This document shows, one piece after another, positions 1 to 10,340 of a stretch of 64,000 bases of DNA. The position numbers and the translations under genes were made by a program. Every line of letters starts with the position of its first letter. The first letter of the stretch is position 1. This stretch comes from Entamoeba histolytica HM-1:IMSS. Taxonomy: Eukaryota > Evosea > Mastigamoebida > Endamoebidae. The DNA is taken from the NCBI RefSeq assembly GCF_000208925.1, contig NW_001914879.1, positions 67,472 through 131,471 of the forward strand, read 5' to 3'. A model generated the notes under the pieces. The model ran no database searches and had not been told where the DNA came from. It saw only the letters and a list, made by a program, of their open reading frames with translations.

Positions 1-383
1 ATCTTTCGTCTTAACTCAGCTTCCCATTCACATTTGCCTTTATTACATTGACTACATTTACTTGGACTTTCTTCTCTTTCAATCATTTTATGAATTGATT
101 GTGAAATATAATCAATTTCATCTGCAGCTCGATCAACAGTAGTAAATAATGTAGCACATCCACATATTCCACAATGGTGATGTCTTACTTTTCTAATAAA
201 TTTGGGTGGTATTCTTCTTCTAAAATGTTTTTTTAAGAAATCGTGTTTATAATTATTTCTTATTTGCCAAACTTGTGCCATTCTTTCATTTATTGTCATT
301 TTATCGTTTAATTCAAATTCATCTTCTTCAATGGCACTAGCTAAAATTATAAATACAAATAACAAAAAGACTTTGATTTGCAT
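1..383 (-). CDS. Secreted protein with two Cys clusters, 3' end outside window
   Basis: An open frame runs from ATG at 381-383 (minus strand) to the window edge, about 127 residues with no stop. The first 17 residues (MQIKVFLLFVFIILASA) form a signal peptide, followed by an acidic stretch. Two Cys clusters follow: HHHCGICGCATLF (C-x2-C-x-C) and CSQCNKGKC (C-x2-C-x4-C), which could bind metal or form disulfides. A basic segment (KKHFRRRIPPKFIRK) lies before the first cluster. I do not recognise the family. It is divergent from the PH-domain gene at 609, so the 225-bp gap between them must hold both promoters. The protein is secreted or enters the endomembrane system by inference from the signal peptide only. 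Confidence 0.65.
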   Translation of the reverse strand, partial: MQIKVFLLFVFIILASAIEEDEFELNDKMTINERMAQVWQIRNNYKHDFLKKHFRRRIPPKFIRKVRHHHCGICGCATLFTTVDRAADEIDYISQSIHKMIEREESPSKCSQCNKGKCEWEAELRRK

Positions 384-608
384 CTTCAATATTATGATTT
401 TTAAGTTTGTTCTTTTTATTTTTCTTTTTTCATATGTGTGTTTTTTATAACAAAAAAAACATTCAATTGATTTTATTTGGTTTGAAGCTTCTGAAAGTCA
501 ATGTATTATATTAATTATAAATTTTTTTGATTTGAAAAAGAATAAATCAATTTGTTTCTTCAAGAAGTTCCTAATAGGAACTAGTAATGATAATTACTAT
601 AAAGTTAA

Positions 609-1890
609 ATGAGTAATCACCCTAACTTTGACCATTTTAAGAAAACACACCTCAAAGACATACAACCTGGAGTCCGTGAAGGGTGGTTAAAAAAGAAAGG
701 GTATGAAGTCCATTCATGGAAACGAAGATATTTTGTAATCAAAAATGAGTTTATTTATTATTTTGCTAGTGCAAGTCCTAATTCTACACCAAAAGGTGTA
801 ATTGAGTTAAATTCTAAATCTTTTGCAGAAGTAAAAGAAGGAGATGATTCTTTTACAAATATTATTATTTCAAGCGTTCATAGAAATCAAGAAATTATTG
901 CTGATACACCTGATATGGGAGCAGCATGGGTTGATGCCATAAATAATCATATTAAAACATTAAAAAAAGTAGAAGAACAGAGACAAATAGAAGAAGAAAA
1001 AGTAGTTATTCCTTTTAATGGGAAAACATGGCCAGAAATAAAAAATCAAATTAATGTTTGTAAACATCTTCATGAACGACATATTCCTAAAAAAGAATTA
1101 ACTGGATTATTACAAAGTTTAGGTGAAGAAACATGTGAAAGATATTTTTATAATATATTAAATGAATGTTTTGCTAATTGGACTGATGAAGAAATTGCTG
1201 ATTATGTTTGGATTAAATTCTGTAGAAATTTGATTCGTCTTGAAGAAATTCATGTAAAAGATCAATTAAAACGAAGAAAATCATTAATGAAAACTGAACG
1301 TGGTAAAATTTATAAATTACTTTCTGATTTAAATCCTGTCTTTGGTGGAACACAAGGAGCAGTATTAAGTGCTTTTGGTAAAGAAAGTGAAAATAGTGAT
1401 GATATTTTAATGGTATTAGGAAGAAATAGTCAAGCTGGTGTAAGGCTTGCAAACATTTATAACCAAATTATTGAAAATAATGACATCTCATTTGGTGAAA
1501 TCATTAGAACAATTTTAGATGCTATGGAACGATGGAGAATGAGAACTGAAGAATTAATGTTTCGAGCATTTGTGACTGGAATTACTTCAAATTGGAATCC
1601 TGCAGAAGTAGCTTCACTTGTTTCTTTTTTAACAACATTTACTAAAGAACATGACTCATTTCCTTTGTTTGAAGAGCCATGGGAAGAATTACCTTCACAC
1701 GCTCTTTCATTTATCCAAGCGTTTGTTATTTTTTTTCTAGGTACTTCATAATTTATAATAAAAAATATTCCTTATGTATAGATACACTACTCATTGGAAT
1801 TTAAATGAAAAGAAAGAATTTATCACAATTGGAAAGTCATTATGGGGATGGAAATTTGAAACTTATAAAAAATTAACAGCTCAAATTTAA
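609..1890 (+). CDS. PH-domain protein, two exons
   Basis: Exon 1 is 609-1720 and exon 2 is 1782-1890. The 61-nt intron begins GTTTGT and ends TATAG. Splicing replaces an intron-encoded tail (VIFFLGTS) with YTTHWNLNEKKEFI and gives 406 aa. Residues about 22-118 are a pleckstrin-homology domain: GWLKKKGYEVHSWKRRYFVI at the start and the C-terminal Trp helix DMGAAWVDAINNHI at the end. The basic residues in the first strands fit phosphoinositide binding, which is family knowledge rather than something shown here. The remaining 280 residues look helical and match nothing I can name. Many Entamoeba PH proteins are coupled to Rho signalling, but no RhoGEF or RhoGAP domain is visible. Probable role: a membrane-recruited signalling adaptor. 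Confidence 0.85.
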
Positions 1891-2062
1891 ATGTATTGAT
1901 TTATCTTTTTCATATTTTACAATTTTTATTATACAAAATAAAGAAACCCTATTCACAACCCTTCTTGAAGAAGTAAAAATAAACTAATTTGGATAAAAAA
2001 AATTGCGAGATAAAAAAGAGAAAAACACATCCAAAAGAACTTTAATTTTAATTGAGTGTCAG

Positions 2063-2546
2063 ATGAGGTTCGTTGTTTTTTTTTTTTTAATAATCTTTAT
2101 TGAAAAATTAATATCTTAGTGGAAAACCAACATTCGCAGGAGCTAAACGAAAGAAGACATCTCAAATTTTAAAAGAGAAAAAGGCAGAAAAACAAGCTCT
2201 TTTACAACCAGAACCAGAAAATGAAAAGATTAAAGCCATTTATGATGATGTTAAAGAAACTCAAGACATAATGTCAAATGTTTGTTTTTCTTTAAATTTA
2301 AAAAGAACAAATTATTTAAATGATTAGAATATTGATAAAATGACTAGTAATCTTGAAAAAGCTGAAGATTTAGAAGAAAAAACAAATGAAATGGTTGATA
2401 AAGCAAATACATTCAAGAAACAATCACATGAAATGAAAAAAGCTATGTGTTGGAGAAAATGGAAGTTATGGATTATTATTGGAGTTATTGCAGCAATAAT
2501 CATTATAGTTATTATCGTTGCTATTGTTATTCCACTTTGCAATTAA
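2063..2546 (+). CDS. R-SNARE (synaptobrevin/VAMP-like), three exons
   Basis: Reconstructed exons are 2063-2067 (ATGAG), 2120-2279 and 2328-2546, with introns 2068-2119 (GTTCGT...TTAG) and 2280-2327 (GTTTGT...TTAG). The product is 127 aa and starts MSGKPTFAGAKRKK. Residues about 39-98 form a SNARE helix that aligns without gaps to VAMP2 (DIMSNNIDKM versus DIMRVNVDKV). Next come WRKWK and a C-terminal anchor (LWIIIGVIAAIIIIVIIVAI). The length matches short brevins, with no longin domain. The oddity is that the central ionic-layer Arg is Asn63. Role by family: tail-anchored vesicle SNARE in membrane fusion. An annotation without the tiny first exon would lose the N-terminal half. Confidence 0.85.
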
Positions 2547-2673
2547 AACATTTTTTTTAATTTTTGTTATATATACAATTATTTAATTTAATTTATCTTT
2601 TTAATCAGAGAAAGAAGAAGAAATATCACCAAAAAAAAAACAACAACTTAAAAAAAAAAGAACTAATAAAAGT

Positions 2674-4236
2674 ATGTTATATTTTGTTATTTTATTTTGC
2701 ATATTTGTTAAAGGGGAAGAGATATATAGTTGCGTTTATAGAAATAATTGGATTATTCAAAAAGGAAAAACAGATGACGCTATAGCATTTGGATCATATG
2801 AAGATACCCATTTAACAAAAGGATGGGGGTTTTTAAAAATTGAAACAGTGAGAAAATATTTACCTGAGAAACAAGCATTTGCTGCTGGTTTTTTAGAAGG
2901 GTATTTAACAAAACATTTAATATATGATTTTTGGAATAATTATCGATTAAATGAATATGGTAAATATGGACCACCAAAAGCATTATCAAATTTTTTAGCA
3001 AAACAATATTTATGGTGGACGAATCAATGCAAAACTAATAGTACACAATATTGGAAAGAGCAAAATTTAATATTTAAACAATTTAGAGGATTATTATCGG
3101 GATATAACAAATATTGTGATAATGGAAAGAAATTATCTATATTAGAAATGTATTATATTAATGCTGGTGGTGATTTAGGTACTTTAAATAAACTTGTTAA
3201 AAATGATAATTTACCTAAATATTCAACTATTAATATGGAAAAAATGAATCAACATGAAATATTTCATGAATGTACTGCAATAGTTAAAATTCTACCTCAA
3301 AACCAAGACATTGTTTTTTCTCATAATACATGGAGACCATATTATGCTATGATGAGAATTTATAAAAAGTATACTTTCCCTTTTACTAAAAATGCACTTC
3401 CTATGACTTTTGCTTCTTCTCCTGGATTCCTTCATTCTAAAGATGATTTCTACATTCTAAAATCTTCTCAAAATCATTTTAGTGTTATGGAAACTACAAA
3501 CTCAATCTTTAATAATAAATTATTTAAACAATTCTTAACATTTAAATCTGTCTTGTCTTGGCAAAGAATATTAGGTTCAATGTATTACGCTCCTTCAATT
3601 CAAAAATTACTTCAAAATTTTGAAGTATATAATAGTGGCACTTATAATAATCAATGGATTGTTACAGATTTAAATAAATTTAATTTGGCTGGACATCAAC
3701 CAAATAAAGGATTATTAATGATTGCAGAACAAATTCCTGGAAAAGTTCAAATTATGGATGTTACTAAACTTCTTCTTCAAAAAGGATATTGGGCTTCATA
3801 TAATAGTCCATTTAGTAAAAAAATAAGAGATTTGTCTGGATATACTTTAAAAGAAAGAGAATATGGTGATAGATATTCATATACTCGTTGTCCAAGAAGA
3901 AGAATTTTTGATAGAGAAGGCAAGTCATTAAAAACAATTAATGATATTAAAAGATTTATGTTACTTAATAAATTTAAAACTGACCCTCTTACTGAAGGAA
4001 GACCTGGAGCTACTATTGCAGCTAGATATGACTTAGATGAAAGTCGTCCTTCTCCTTTTGGTGCAGTTGATTGTAAAATTGGGTCTAAAAAAATGGGGGT
4101 TAATGCTTGGATTTATGGAGCTCCAAGTCATAATGATCAAGAACCATTTTGCTGGAGTGAAAGTGTCTTTGCTGATGTTGTACACAAAAACCTTCCAGAT
4201 CGCTTTGATTTTGATTGGATTTTTGTTAAAAATTAA
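2674..4236 (+). CDS. Phospholipase B-like / laminin-A family hydrolase
   Basis: This is a single-exon gene of 520 aa with an N-terminal signal peptide (MLYFVILFCIFVKG). It resembles the lysosomal PLBD1/PLBD2 family. The core begins at Cys200 in HECTAIVKILPQ, which aligns with the N-terminal nucleophile Cys exposed by autocleavage in PLBD2. It is followed by the conserved DIVFSHNTW and the C-terminal DCKIGSKK and YGAPSHNDQEPFCW signatures. Family length is about 550 aa, so it is full-length. By family it is an N-terminal-nucleophile amidohydrolase of secretory or lysosomal compartments; the true substrate is uncertain in this family. The gene starts 127 bp after the R-SNARE stop, on the same strand. 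Confidence 0.9.
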   Translation: MLYFVILFCIFVKGEEIYSCVYRNNWIIQKGKTDDAIAFGSYEDTHLTKGWGFLKIETVRKYLPEKQAFAAGFLEGYLTKHLIYDFWNNYRLNEYGKYGPPKALSNFLAKQYLWWTNQCKTNSTQYWKEQNLIFKQFRGLLSGYNKYCDNGKKLSILEMYYINAGGDLGTLNKLVKNDNLPKYSTINMEKMNQHEIFHECTAIVKILPQNQDIVFSHNTWRPYYAMMRIYKKYTFPFTKNALPMTFASSPGFLHSKDDFYILKSSQNHFSVMETTNSIFNNKLFKQFLTFKSVLSWQRILGSMYYAPSIQKLLQNFEVYNSGTYNNQWIVTDLNKFNLAGHQPNKGLLMIAEQIPGKVQIMDVTKLLLQKGYWASYNSPFSKKIRDLSGYTLKEREYGDRYSYTRCPRRRIFDREGKSLKTINDIKRFMLLNKFKTDPLTEGRPGATIAARYDLDESRPSPFGAVDCKIGSKKMGVNAWIYGAPSHNDQEPFCWSESVFADVVHKNLPDRFDFDWIFVKN

Positions 4237-4314
4237 TTCATTTCTTATTAATTTTTTTATTAGTTCTGTTTTCAAAAAACTGAAAAAAAGATTATAACTA
4301 AATAAAATAAGATT

Positions 4315-5286
4315 ATGGGTCAATTTGTTAATATTATTTATATTCTTATATTTGTTTGTGTTTCTAGTCAAATAATCAAAGAAGTAAAAGAAGAATGTTT
4401 TGATAACGAGTATTTTGATGATTCACAGTTTAAATGTATTTCATGTCCAGCTGGAAAACAACCTAACCAGAATAAAGACCAATGTGTAAATTGTACTGCT
4501 GGATATTATTCTACTGAAAACTCTCCTTGTTTACAGTGCATGCCAGGAACCTATTCAGGAATAGGTTCAGCAAAATGTTATCAATGTCCAGATGGATATT
4601 ATACTGATAAATATGGACAACATGAATGTATCAAATGTGACCCACCATTTATTTCTGACAAACATCATTCTAATTGTGAAATATGTCCAGAAGGAACTAT
4701 TTATGTTGGGTATGATAAAAAAGTATTACCATGCCAGTTCTGTGGTATGAATGCTATTAGTATTGACAATGGAACTAAATGTCAGGAATGTGCTGAAAAT
4801 CAGGCTCCTTATAATAATGTATGTTATCCTTTTTGCGATGACAATATTCAACATCAATGCTTAGTTAGTAATTGTTCTGAAAATCAATATTATAATGCTG
4901 GAGAATGTGAAAGTTGTCTTGATGGACATTATTGTAAACATGGTATTTTATATGATTGTTCAGAATTAGATAATTCATGTTGTAGAAACAATGAAATTAC
5001 ACATTGCACTCCATTTATTCAAACCCCAAATTCTAATTATTCTGTTTGTTTTCTTAAACTCAGATTTGTCTATTCATTTTAATATAATATTAAATCATAG
5101 GAATGTGAATTGTCGTTACCTTTCATTTCTGTTTTGATTGTTTCTGTAACATTTATATGTGCGTTTATTGTTATTTTTATAGTATTTGTTATTACTAAAT
5201 TAGTTGTTCAAAAGAAAGCTATTGATTTTAGCCAAAATAATGCTCAAGAAACAGACCCAACTAAAGTTTATCTTCTTTCGTTTTAA
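4315..5286 (+). CDS. Cys-rich type I membrane protein (GCC2/GCC3-like repeats), two exons
   Basis: Exon 1 is 4315-5043 and exon 2 is 5101-5286, with a 57-nt intron (GTTTGT...CATAG), giving 304 aa. A signal peptide (VNIIYILIFVCVSSQ) precedes about 220 residues of CxxC-rich repeats such as CPDGYYTDKYGQHEC and CMPGTYSG. These resemble the GCC2/GCC3 and ephrin-receptor-like repeats common in Entamoeba surface proteins. The spliced exon supplies what exon 1 lacks: a transmembrane segment (FISVLIVSVTFICAFIVIFI) and a tail of about 30 residues ending DPTKVYLLSF. The ectodomain resembles those of Entamoeba transmembrane kinases, but there is no kinase domain. Likely a surface or endosomal receptor-like protein. 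Confidence 0.8.
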
Positions 5287-5737
5287 TTTGTTCTTTTTCA
5301 GATTTGGGTTATACTTATAATTTTAAGTGTTTATATTTTATCTCATAACAATTACCTTTTGTTAAGACTAAAACTTTGTTGACTTTTCTGTTTTGATTAA
5401 AGCATCATCATTAAAATTTAAAACTAACCTTATTTAGTATGACTTTCATAAAAAAGGTTATAAAAAGCATAAAGTTTATTAAATATTCTTAAAATAATTT
5501 GTAAATGTTATATATTACAAAATAAAAAAATAATAATATATGATATTATATAAAAATGTTTTAAATAACTGAAATGTACAAGATATGGAAATATCTTAAT
5601 TTTCTAATAAAATGAAAGATACAAAATTGAATTGAAATCAACAATAATTTATTATTTTATATATGAAATAGATTTAGGTTATTACTCTAGAACCAATTGA
5701 TATGATAAATATTTTATAAATTTTAATACCTAGTATT

Positions 5738-5791
5738 TGGCAACGAAAAAAGCAAATAATTGAAAAAGAAGAGAAAGAAAGATATAAAAGA
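5738..5791 (+). repeat. Dispersed repeat shared with 61447-61505
   Basis: Both copies start TTGG(G)CAACGAAAA and then share AGCAAATAATTGAAAAAG and GAGAAAGAAAGATATAAAAG, differing only by a few A/G indels in the first 20 bases. In the second copy the repeat directly abuts the 3' end of a minus-strand SINE. Here it runs into a purine-rich low-complexity tract. Confidence 0.75.
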
Positions 5792-5982
5792 ATATAAAGA
5801 TATAAAAGAATATAAAGAAAGTAAGAAGTAGAAGAAGAAAGAATAAAAGTAGAAAGGAGAGAAGATAAAAAGAAAGAAGATAAAGAGTAATAAAACAAAA
5901 GAGATAATAAAAGATGAAAAGAAATATGAAATAAATTGTGTATTTTAATGTAAAAATTAGAAATATTCAATAAAAAGTGTAT

Positions 5983-6000
5983 AATCTAATGATGCAAAAT
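5983..6000 (+). repeat. Left 18-bp direct repeat
   Basis: AATCTAATGATGCAAAAT recurs exactly at 6718-6735. The two copies enclose 717 bp of A-rich low-complexity sequence, an arrangement that looks like a target-site duplication around an insert. Confidence 0.7.
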
Positions 6001-6717
6001 GATTAATATTATTTTATTGTTGAAAATATTTTATTATTTTTTATGTTTATTATTTATGTGGATAATTTCATCATGATATTTATTATATATTCAATCATAA
6101 GTGTTATGTTATTATTATAACATATAATAAGTGATAAAATATAAATGACAATGATATGAATATATGATATAGATTGAATATAGAAAAACAAAAGAATAAT
6201 AAGAATAAATGATAAATAAAACGAGAAATGATAATAAATGATATAATAATAAATTCAAAGTATAAAATATAAAATTAATATTAATATAAAATGAAAATAA
6301 ATATAAAATGAAAATAGATATAAATGATAAGAATATAAAAGATGAAAAAGATGAATAAACAAATAAACAAATACATCTAAATATAAAAGAATAACAATAA
6401 GAAAATCTAAATAATATAAATAGAAAAAACATAAAATAAGAAAAATATAATAATATATAGATAATAAGAAGAATACAATGATATACATAGTATAAACAGA
6501 GAAATAAATATATAAAAATACGATACATAAATAACATATAAATAAAAGAATAAAAAGAATAAAAATAATTAAATATGATTCATCAAATAATCTACTTCAT
6601 TAATATTTCATACAAAATGAATAGAAATGATTATAAAATATAAACATAAATATTTACATATTGTGTATTTATCATATTTTTTATTTATTTTATGAGTAAA
6701 ATATAATAAAGTGGAAA

Positions 6718-6735
6718 AATCTAATGATGCAAAAT
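6718..6735 (+). repeat. Right 18-bp direct repeat
   Basis: Exact copy of 5983-6000. Its end overlaps a perfect palindrome (6726-6745, half-site GATGCAAAAT), so the same word is also present inverted. Confidence 0.7.
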
Positions 6736-7433
6736 ATTTTGCATCTTTTTTCTTTTTTGTAAATTATTTAGATGCATTTTTCTTTGCTAATTTTCGTACC
6801 CCATCAGTTATAATTATAATATACAAAATCTAACATCACTTGAATTATTTTAATTAATTAAATATTCATTTATATTCATTTATATCTTCAATCAAATCAA
6901 TAGAAATATTAAAGATAAGATATTATTGAAGAATGATAACATGAATATTTTTCTTCTTGTTAATATTTGTTCATTTCTTTTTTTTAAATATATTACATTC
7001 TTCATTATTTTACATTAAAATATTATGTAAAATTTATCAATCTATTTTGACAATAATCAACTGTTTTCATTAAAGACAATTGAGTTATGTTAAATTCAAT
7101 CAACAGTTTAAATATTTATTTCAATTCTTTATTTAATCTCATCATGAAATATCATTCATTATAGACTTTTCATTTTGATTCTAATTTTCATTATTTTCAA
7201 AAGGTTTATATTTAAATTTAAAAAGAGTAAAAAATATCACTAATATTCATTTTCATTTTGTTATTTTATGTTATACATTTAATTGATTTCAATACATTTG
7301 CTACCAACAACAAAATAAACATTTCATGATGGTTGAATCAATAAAAGAATATCACTATTCAATAAAATACTAGATTTGTTTGTTATTTCAATAGAATAGA
7401 AGCGTTCAAATTATCTGTAGATTGACAATTTTC

Positions 7434-8080
7434 TGATATGATGATTGATGAATATATTAGTATTCTGAAATTAAAAAGAAGTCGTGAAGAAGAAGAGAAG
7501 TTAATTAAATGAATATCCAATCAACAGAATCAGTTGAAATAAGAAAAGAAAGAAAATTAACACTAATTAGAGACGAATTGAATTGTGTGTTATGTTATAC
7601 ATTTAGTTCAATTGTAACAATTGAAAGAAGAGTATTAAATGAGAATTGTGTTGATGATAAGATACATAATATTTCAGAAGAACATAATGTTTGATGTAAT
7701 AATGAGAATGAAAAGAATTGATTTGATAGATGGTTTTGTTCAAATAATTATAATTATAATATAGGTAATGGAAATATCTAAGAAATGATTAATCATACAC
7801 TAAAATAGAATCTACATATAGAATTGATTTAACTCCATTTGATAAAATCGAGACATATAACAGAATTTCAATAAATAATGAAATTGAAGTTAAAATAACA
7901 TTTTCACAATATCTTGTTGGTGTTTCATTTGATGAATCACCCGTTAAATTCAAGTTATTCAATAGTTGAGTATATGTTGTTATTCAATTAAGAATAACTT
8001 CTTTGGACTGATTCATCAAGTTTATGATGTTAGAAAATGTGATATTTATGGAAAAGAATAATATATAGCTAGAAATTAGT
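7434..8080 (+). pseudogene. Decayed coding relic, family unknown
   Basis: Coding-like stretches survive between stops. The first starts at about 7438 with MMIDEYISILKLKRSREEEE. The second, at 7509-7694, is a 61-aa ORF beginning MNIQSTESVEIRKERKL. The third, near 7810-7960, contains YRIDLTPFDKIETYN and ITFSQYLVGVSFDESPVKF. These are in different frames with several in-frame stops, as expected of an old gene remnant. The TLDc ORF at 11584 in the same repeat desert suggests such genes land here, but I see no TLDc signature in this relic. It could also be chance. Confidence 0.3.
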
Positions 8081-8169
8081 TTTGAACAAAACGTTGAGAG
8101 AATTGATATATCAATATGAATATTGAATAAAGTACACGTATTGCTGTTATTGATACATTTTATCAACAT

Positions 8170-8727
8170 TACATTGAATATATATGATTATTTCACAATG
8201 AAATTGTTTATTTTCAACATTTTACATTTATCATTTATCAAATGAATCTAAATTTACATAAAATATACATTATTTATTATTCAATGACACACCAATAGAA
8301 TTACAGTATAATTAAATAAAAAATATTTAATAATAATTATATTTTATTAATATATCATTTCTTTTATATTTTTGTGTTTGTTATTAATGTATTTTATGTT
8401 TTGAATGATTTATGATTAATAACACTATTTTTATTCATTCTTAAATTATTATTTATTCATTAAATTAATTTCAAATAATATTTCTCTTTTATATTGTAAT
8501 TAAATTATTTCTTCATTATTTATTTATTTATTCATCCATTGATGAATTATTTTATTGAATGTATAAATAAGAATTTCATTTAACATGACTATGAAATAAA
8601 ATAAATGAAAAATCGTGTTTTATTGATAAATAATTATATTTAAACCAACAAATAAATAAGTTCAATAAAATATATCAAAAGAATAAGAAAGAAAAACAAA
8701 TAAAGAAAAAGATTAAAAAAACAAAAA
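8170..8727. other. A/T-rich spacer
   Basis: Nothing recognised: homopolymer-rich A/T sequence with no open frame of note and no repeat that I could match elsewhere. It ends at the 3' end of the SINE that follows. Confidence 0.6.
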
Positions 8728-9320
8728 ATAGTTAATTAAGTGTTAATCGATTTTTCATTTATTCTTCCTAGCTTAGGTGAGACTAATCTCATCCTTTCGC
8801 TGTTTAAAAAAAGAGTAATCTTTGTGTTGAATCTATCATTTAGATTTTTCTATGAGTATGAAGAAAGCACTTCTTTGCTTTATTTCTTTTATATTAAAGG
8901 ATTTTCGAACTTCTTCTGCTTAATTCTTCTTTTTAATCCTTTGTTTGTTTTCTGATTTAATTTTAAGGAATTTCATTTTTCTTATTTTATGAAAGAGAGA
9001 AGAAAACATTTCATTACCATTATATTATTATGATTAATTTTCTTCTGACTAATTTTCTTTTAGTCTTATCCACACTTTAGTAGATCCTTTTTCTTAATTA
9101 AGACCTTCATATATTTATATTTTCTTTATTAATAAATACCATTTCTTATAGTACAATAATTAATATTCCACCATAATAAATTGGTGTACTAGTTGCAGCA
9201 TTACTTAATACATTTCTAATTCAAAAATACCACCATAACCAGATAATAACTTGGAGAGTCGAAGCTTGGTTTTGTATTAAGATTTGTGTGTGATGTTCAG
9301 ATGTGTCACCTTTGATATAT
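8728..9320 (-). mobile_element. EhSINE1-like SINE, minus orientation, diverged
   Basis: Read on the minus strand, this matches the clean SINE at 60524-61073 along its whole length. The 5' end corresponds to GTGCCACCTTCTATC (here GTGTCACCTTTGATAT), the middle retains the CACACTTTAG and GACTAAT words, and the 3' end contains the LINE-shared tail. The internal 26/27-bp repeats are degraded. It is almost complete, about 590 bp, and its 5' end lies a few bases from an assembly gap, so the second target duplication cannot be checked. The short ORF at 8740-8955 lies inside it and is not a gene. Confidence 0.8.
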
Positions 9321-9323
9321 AAA

Positions 9324-9423
9324 NNNNNNNNNNNNNNNNNNNNNNNNNNNNNNNNNNNNNNNNNNNNNNNNNNNNNNNNNNNNNNNNNNNNNNNNNNNNN
9401 NNNNNNNNNNNNNNNNNNNNNNN
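9324..9423. other. Assembly gap (100 N)
   Basis: Exactly 100 N, the usual placeholder for a gap of unknown length. It falls at the 5' boundary of a SINE, consistent with assembly failure at a dispersed repeat. Confidence 0.99.
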
Positions 9424-10340
9424 TAGTTCTGATAAATTATTTTCTAGTTCTTCTTAATCAATAAATTCAATATATTCTTTTACCAATACAAGCAACTTGA
9501 TAGTTTTGTGTTCTATTTATTTCTTTCACTTCTTTTCTCGTTCTTGTTATTTTTATAAAGAATAATTTATTTAGTCTCAATTCTTTCAATTCCCCAATCA
9601 TTATAACTAATTTCTTCTATGTATTCATTCTTTTATTTTCTGTTCATTATTTTTCATTTGTTTGTTTATTCTTTTATTATTTAATGATTCTATCTTTTTT
9701 TCTTCAGTAATACTATGTTAATCAATATCTCTTTTTTCATTTTTTTCTACATTAATTGGTGTTAATGACATTGCACATATCATCATCCTTATAATTTCAT
9801 TTTATCTTTGTGTATTATCATGACAAGATGAACTTTCTGATTCATTAAATTACAATGGAAATTTATTATTTTCCAGTTATTCCATTAAAAAATTCCAACA
9901 ACTTTTTGTGTTATTTATCTACTTTTGTTTTCTTCTTTTTCTTCATGAACTTCTTTATGGATATAACATTGGTAGTTAATCAACACGATATAAACATATC
10001 TCAAAATGTCTGATATTGTAAAAATATTCCATATTATTTTATTCATTGTTTTATTATTTTGTGTAAATTTTAGTTGAAACTCAAAACAATATTAATTATT
10101 TGAATTTCTTTCTGTTCTTTTTTTAATATATTCAACTATTTGTTCATACATTTTCCATTCTTTTGTGTCTTGTAATACATGTATATTAATAATAAATATA
10201 TCCCATTTATCACCTTCTCCATATAACCATTTTATTCCTTTAGTTTCTGATTTTGTGTCATTATTTTCTTTTAAAACATTCTTCTTCATTTTGAATTTAT
10301 AAAATGCAAATTTCAACCACTTATATTTCAAAGGATAAAT
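9424..10340 (-). pseudogene. Possible decayed gene, minus strand
   Basis: The best segment is the 79-codon frame at 10092-10331 containing KWLKFAFYKFKMKKN and GIKWLYGEGDKWDIFI. It has no ATG at its upstream end, only TTG in an A/T-rich context. In-frame coding-like text continues past its stop (NYQCYIHKEVHEEKEENK), and further down other frames look lysine/asparagine-rich. This fits a gene remnant that continues into the gap at 9324-9423. Family unknown; chance open frames in A/T-rich DNA are the alternative. Confidence 0.25.

Larger units (their letters stand above)
5287..7433. other. A/T-rich gene-free region with low-complexity purine tract
   Basis: No gene is supportable here. From about 5740 to 5930 and 6120 to 6560 the plus strand is a low-complexity A/G/T tract (AATATAAAAGA- and AATAAATATAAAATG-type words), and the long minus-strand ORFs it creates are Phe/Tyr/Leu/Ile-only artefacts. 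It contains a repeat at 5738-5791 also found at 61447-61505, an 18-bp direct repeat at 5983-6000 and 6718-6735, and a perfect 20-bp palindrome at 6726-6745. Confidence 0.7.

Noticed and set aside
1721..1740. 20-nt intron GTTTGT...CTAG in the PH-domain gene
   Set aside because: Too short and it does not keep a useful frame; the 61-nt intron to 1781 with a clean TATAG end restores 35 coding codons.
6115..6537. 140-aa minus-strand ORF
   Set aside because: Composition is nearly all Phe, Tyr, Leu, Ile and Ser from the A/T-rich tract on the other strand; no gene-like features.
8740..8955. 71-aa ORF
   Set aside because: It lies within the minus-strand SINE, which has no coding function.
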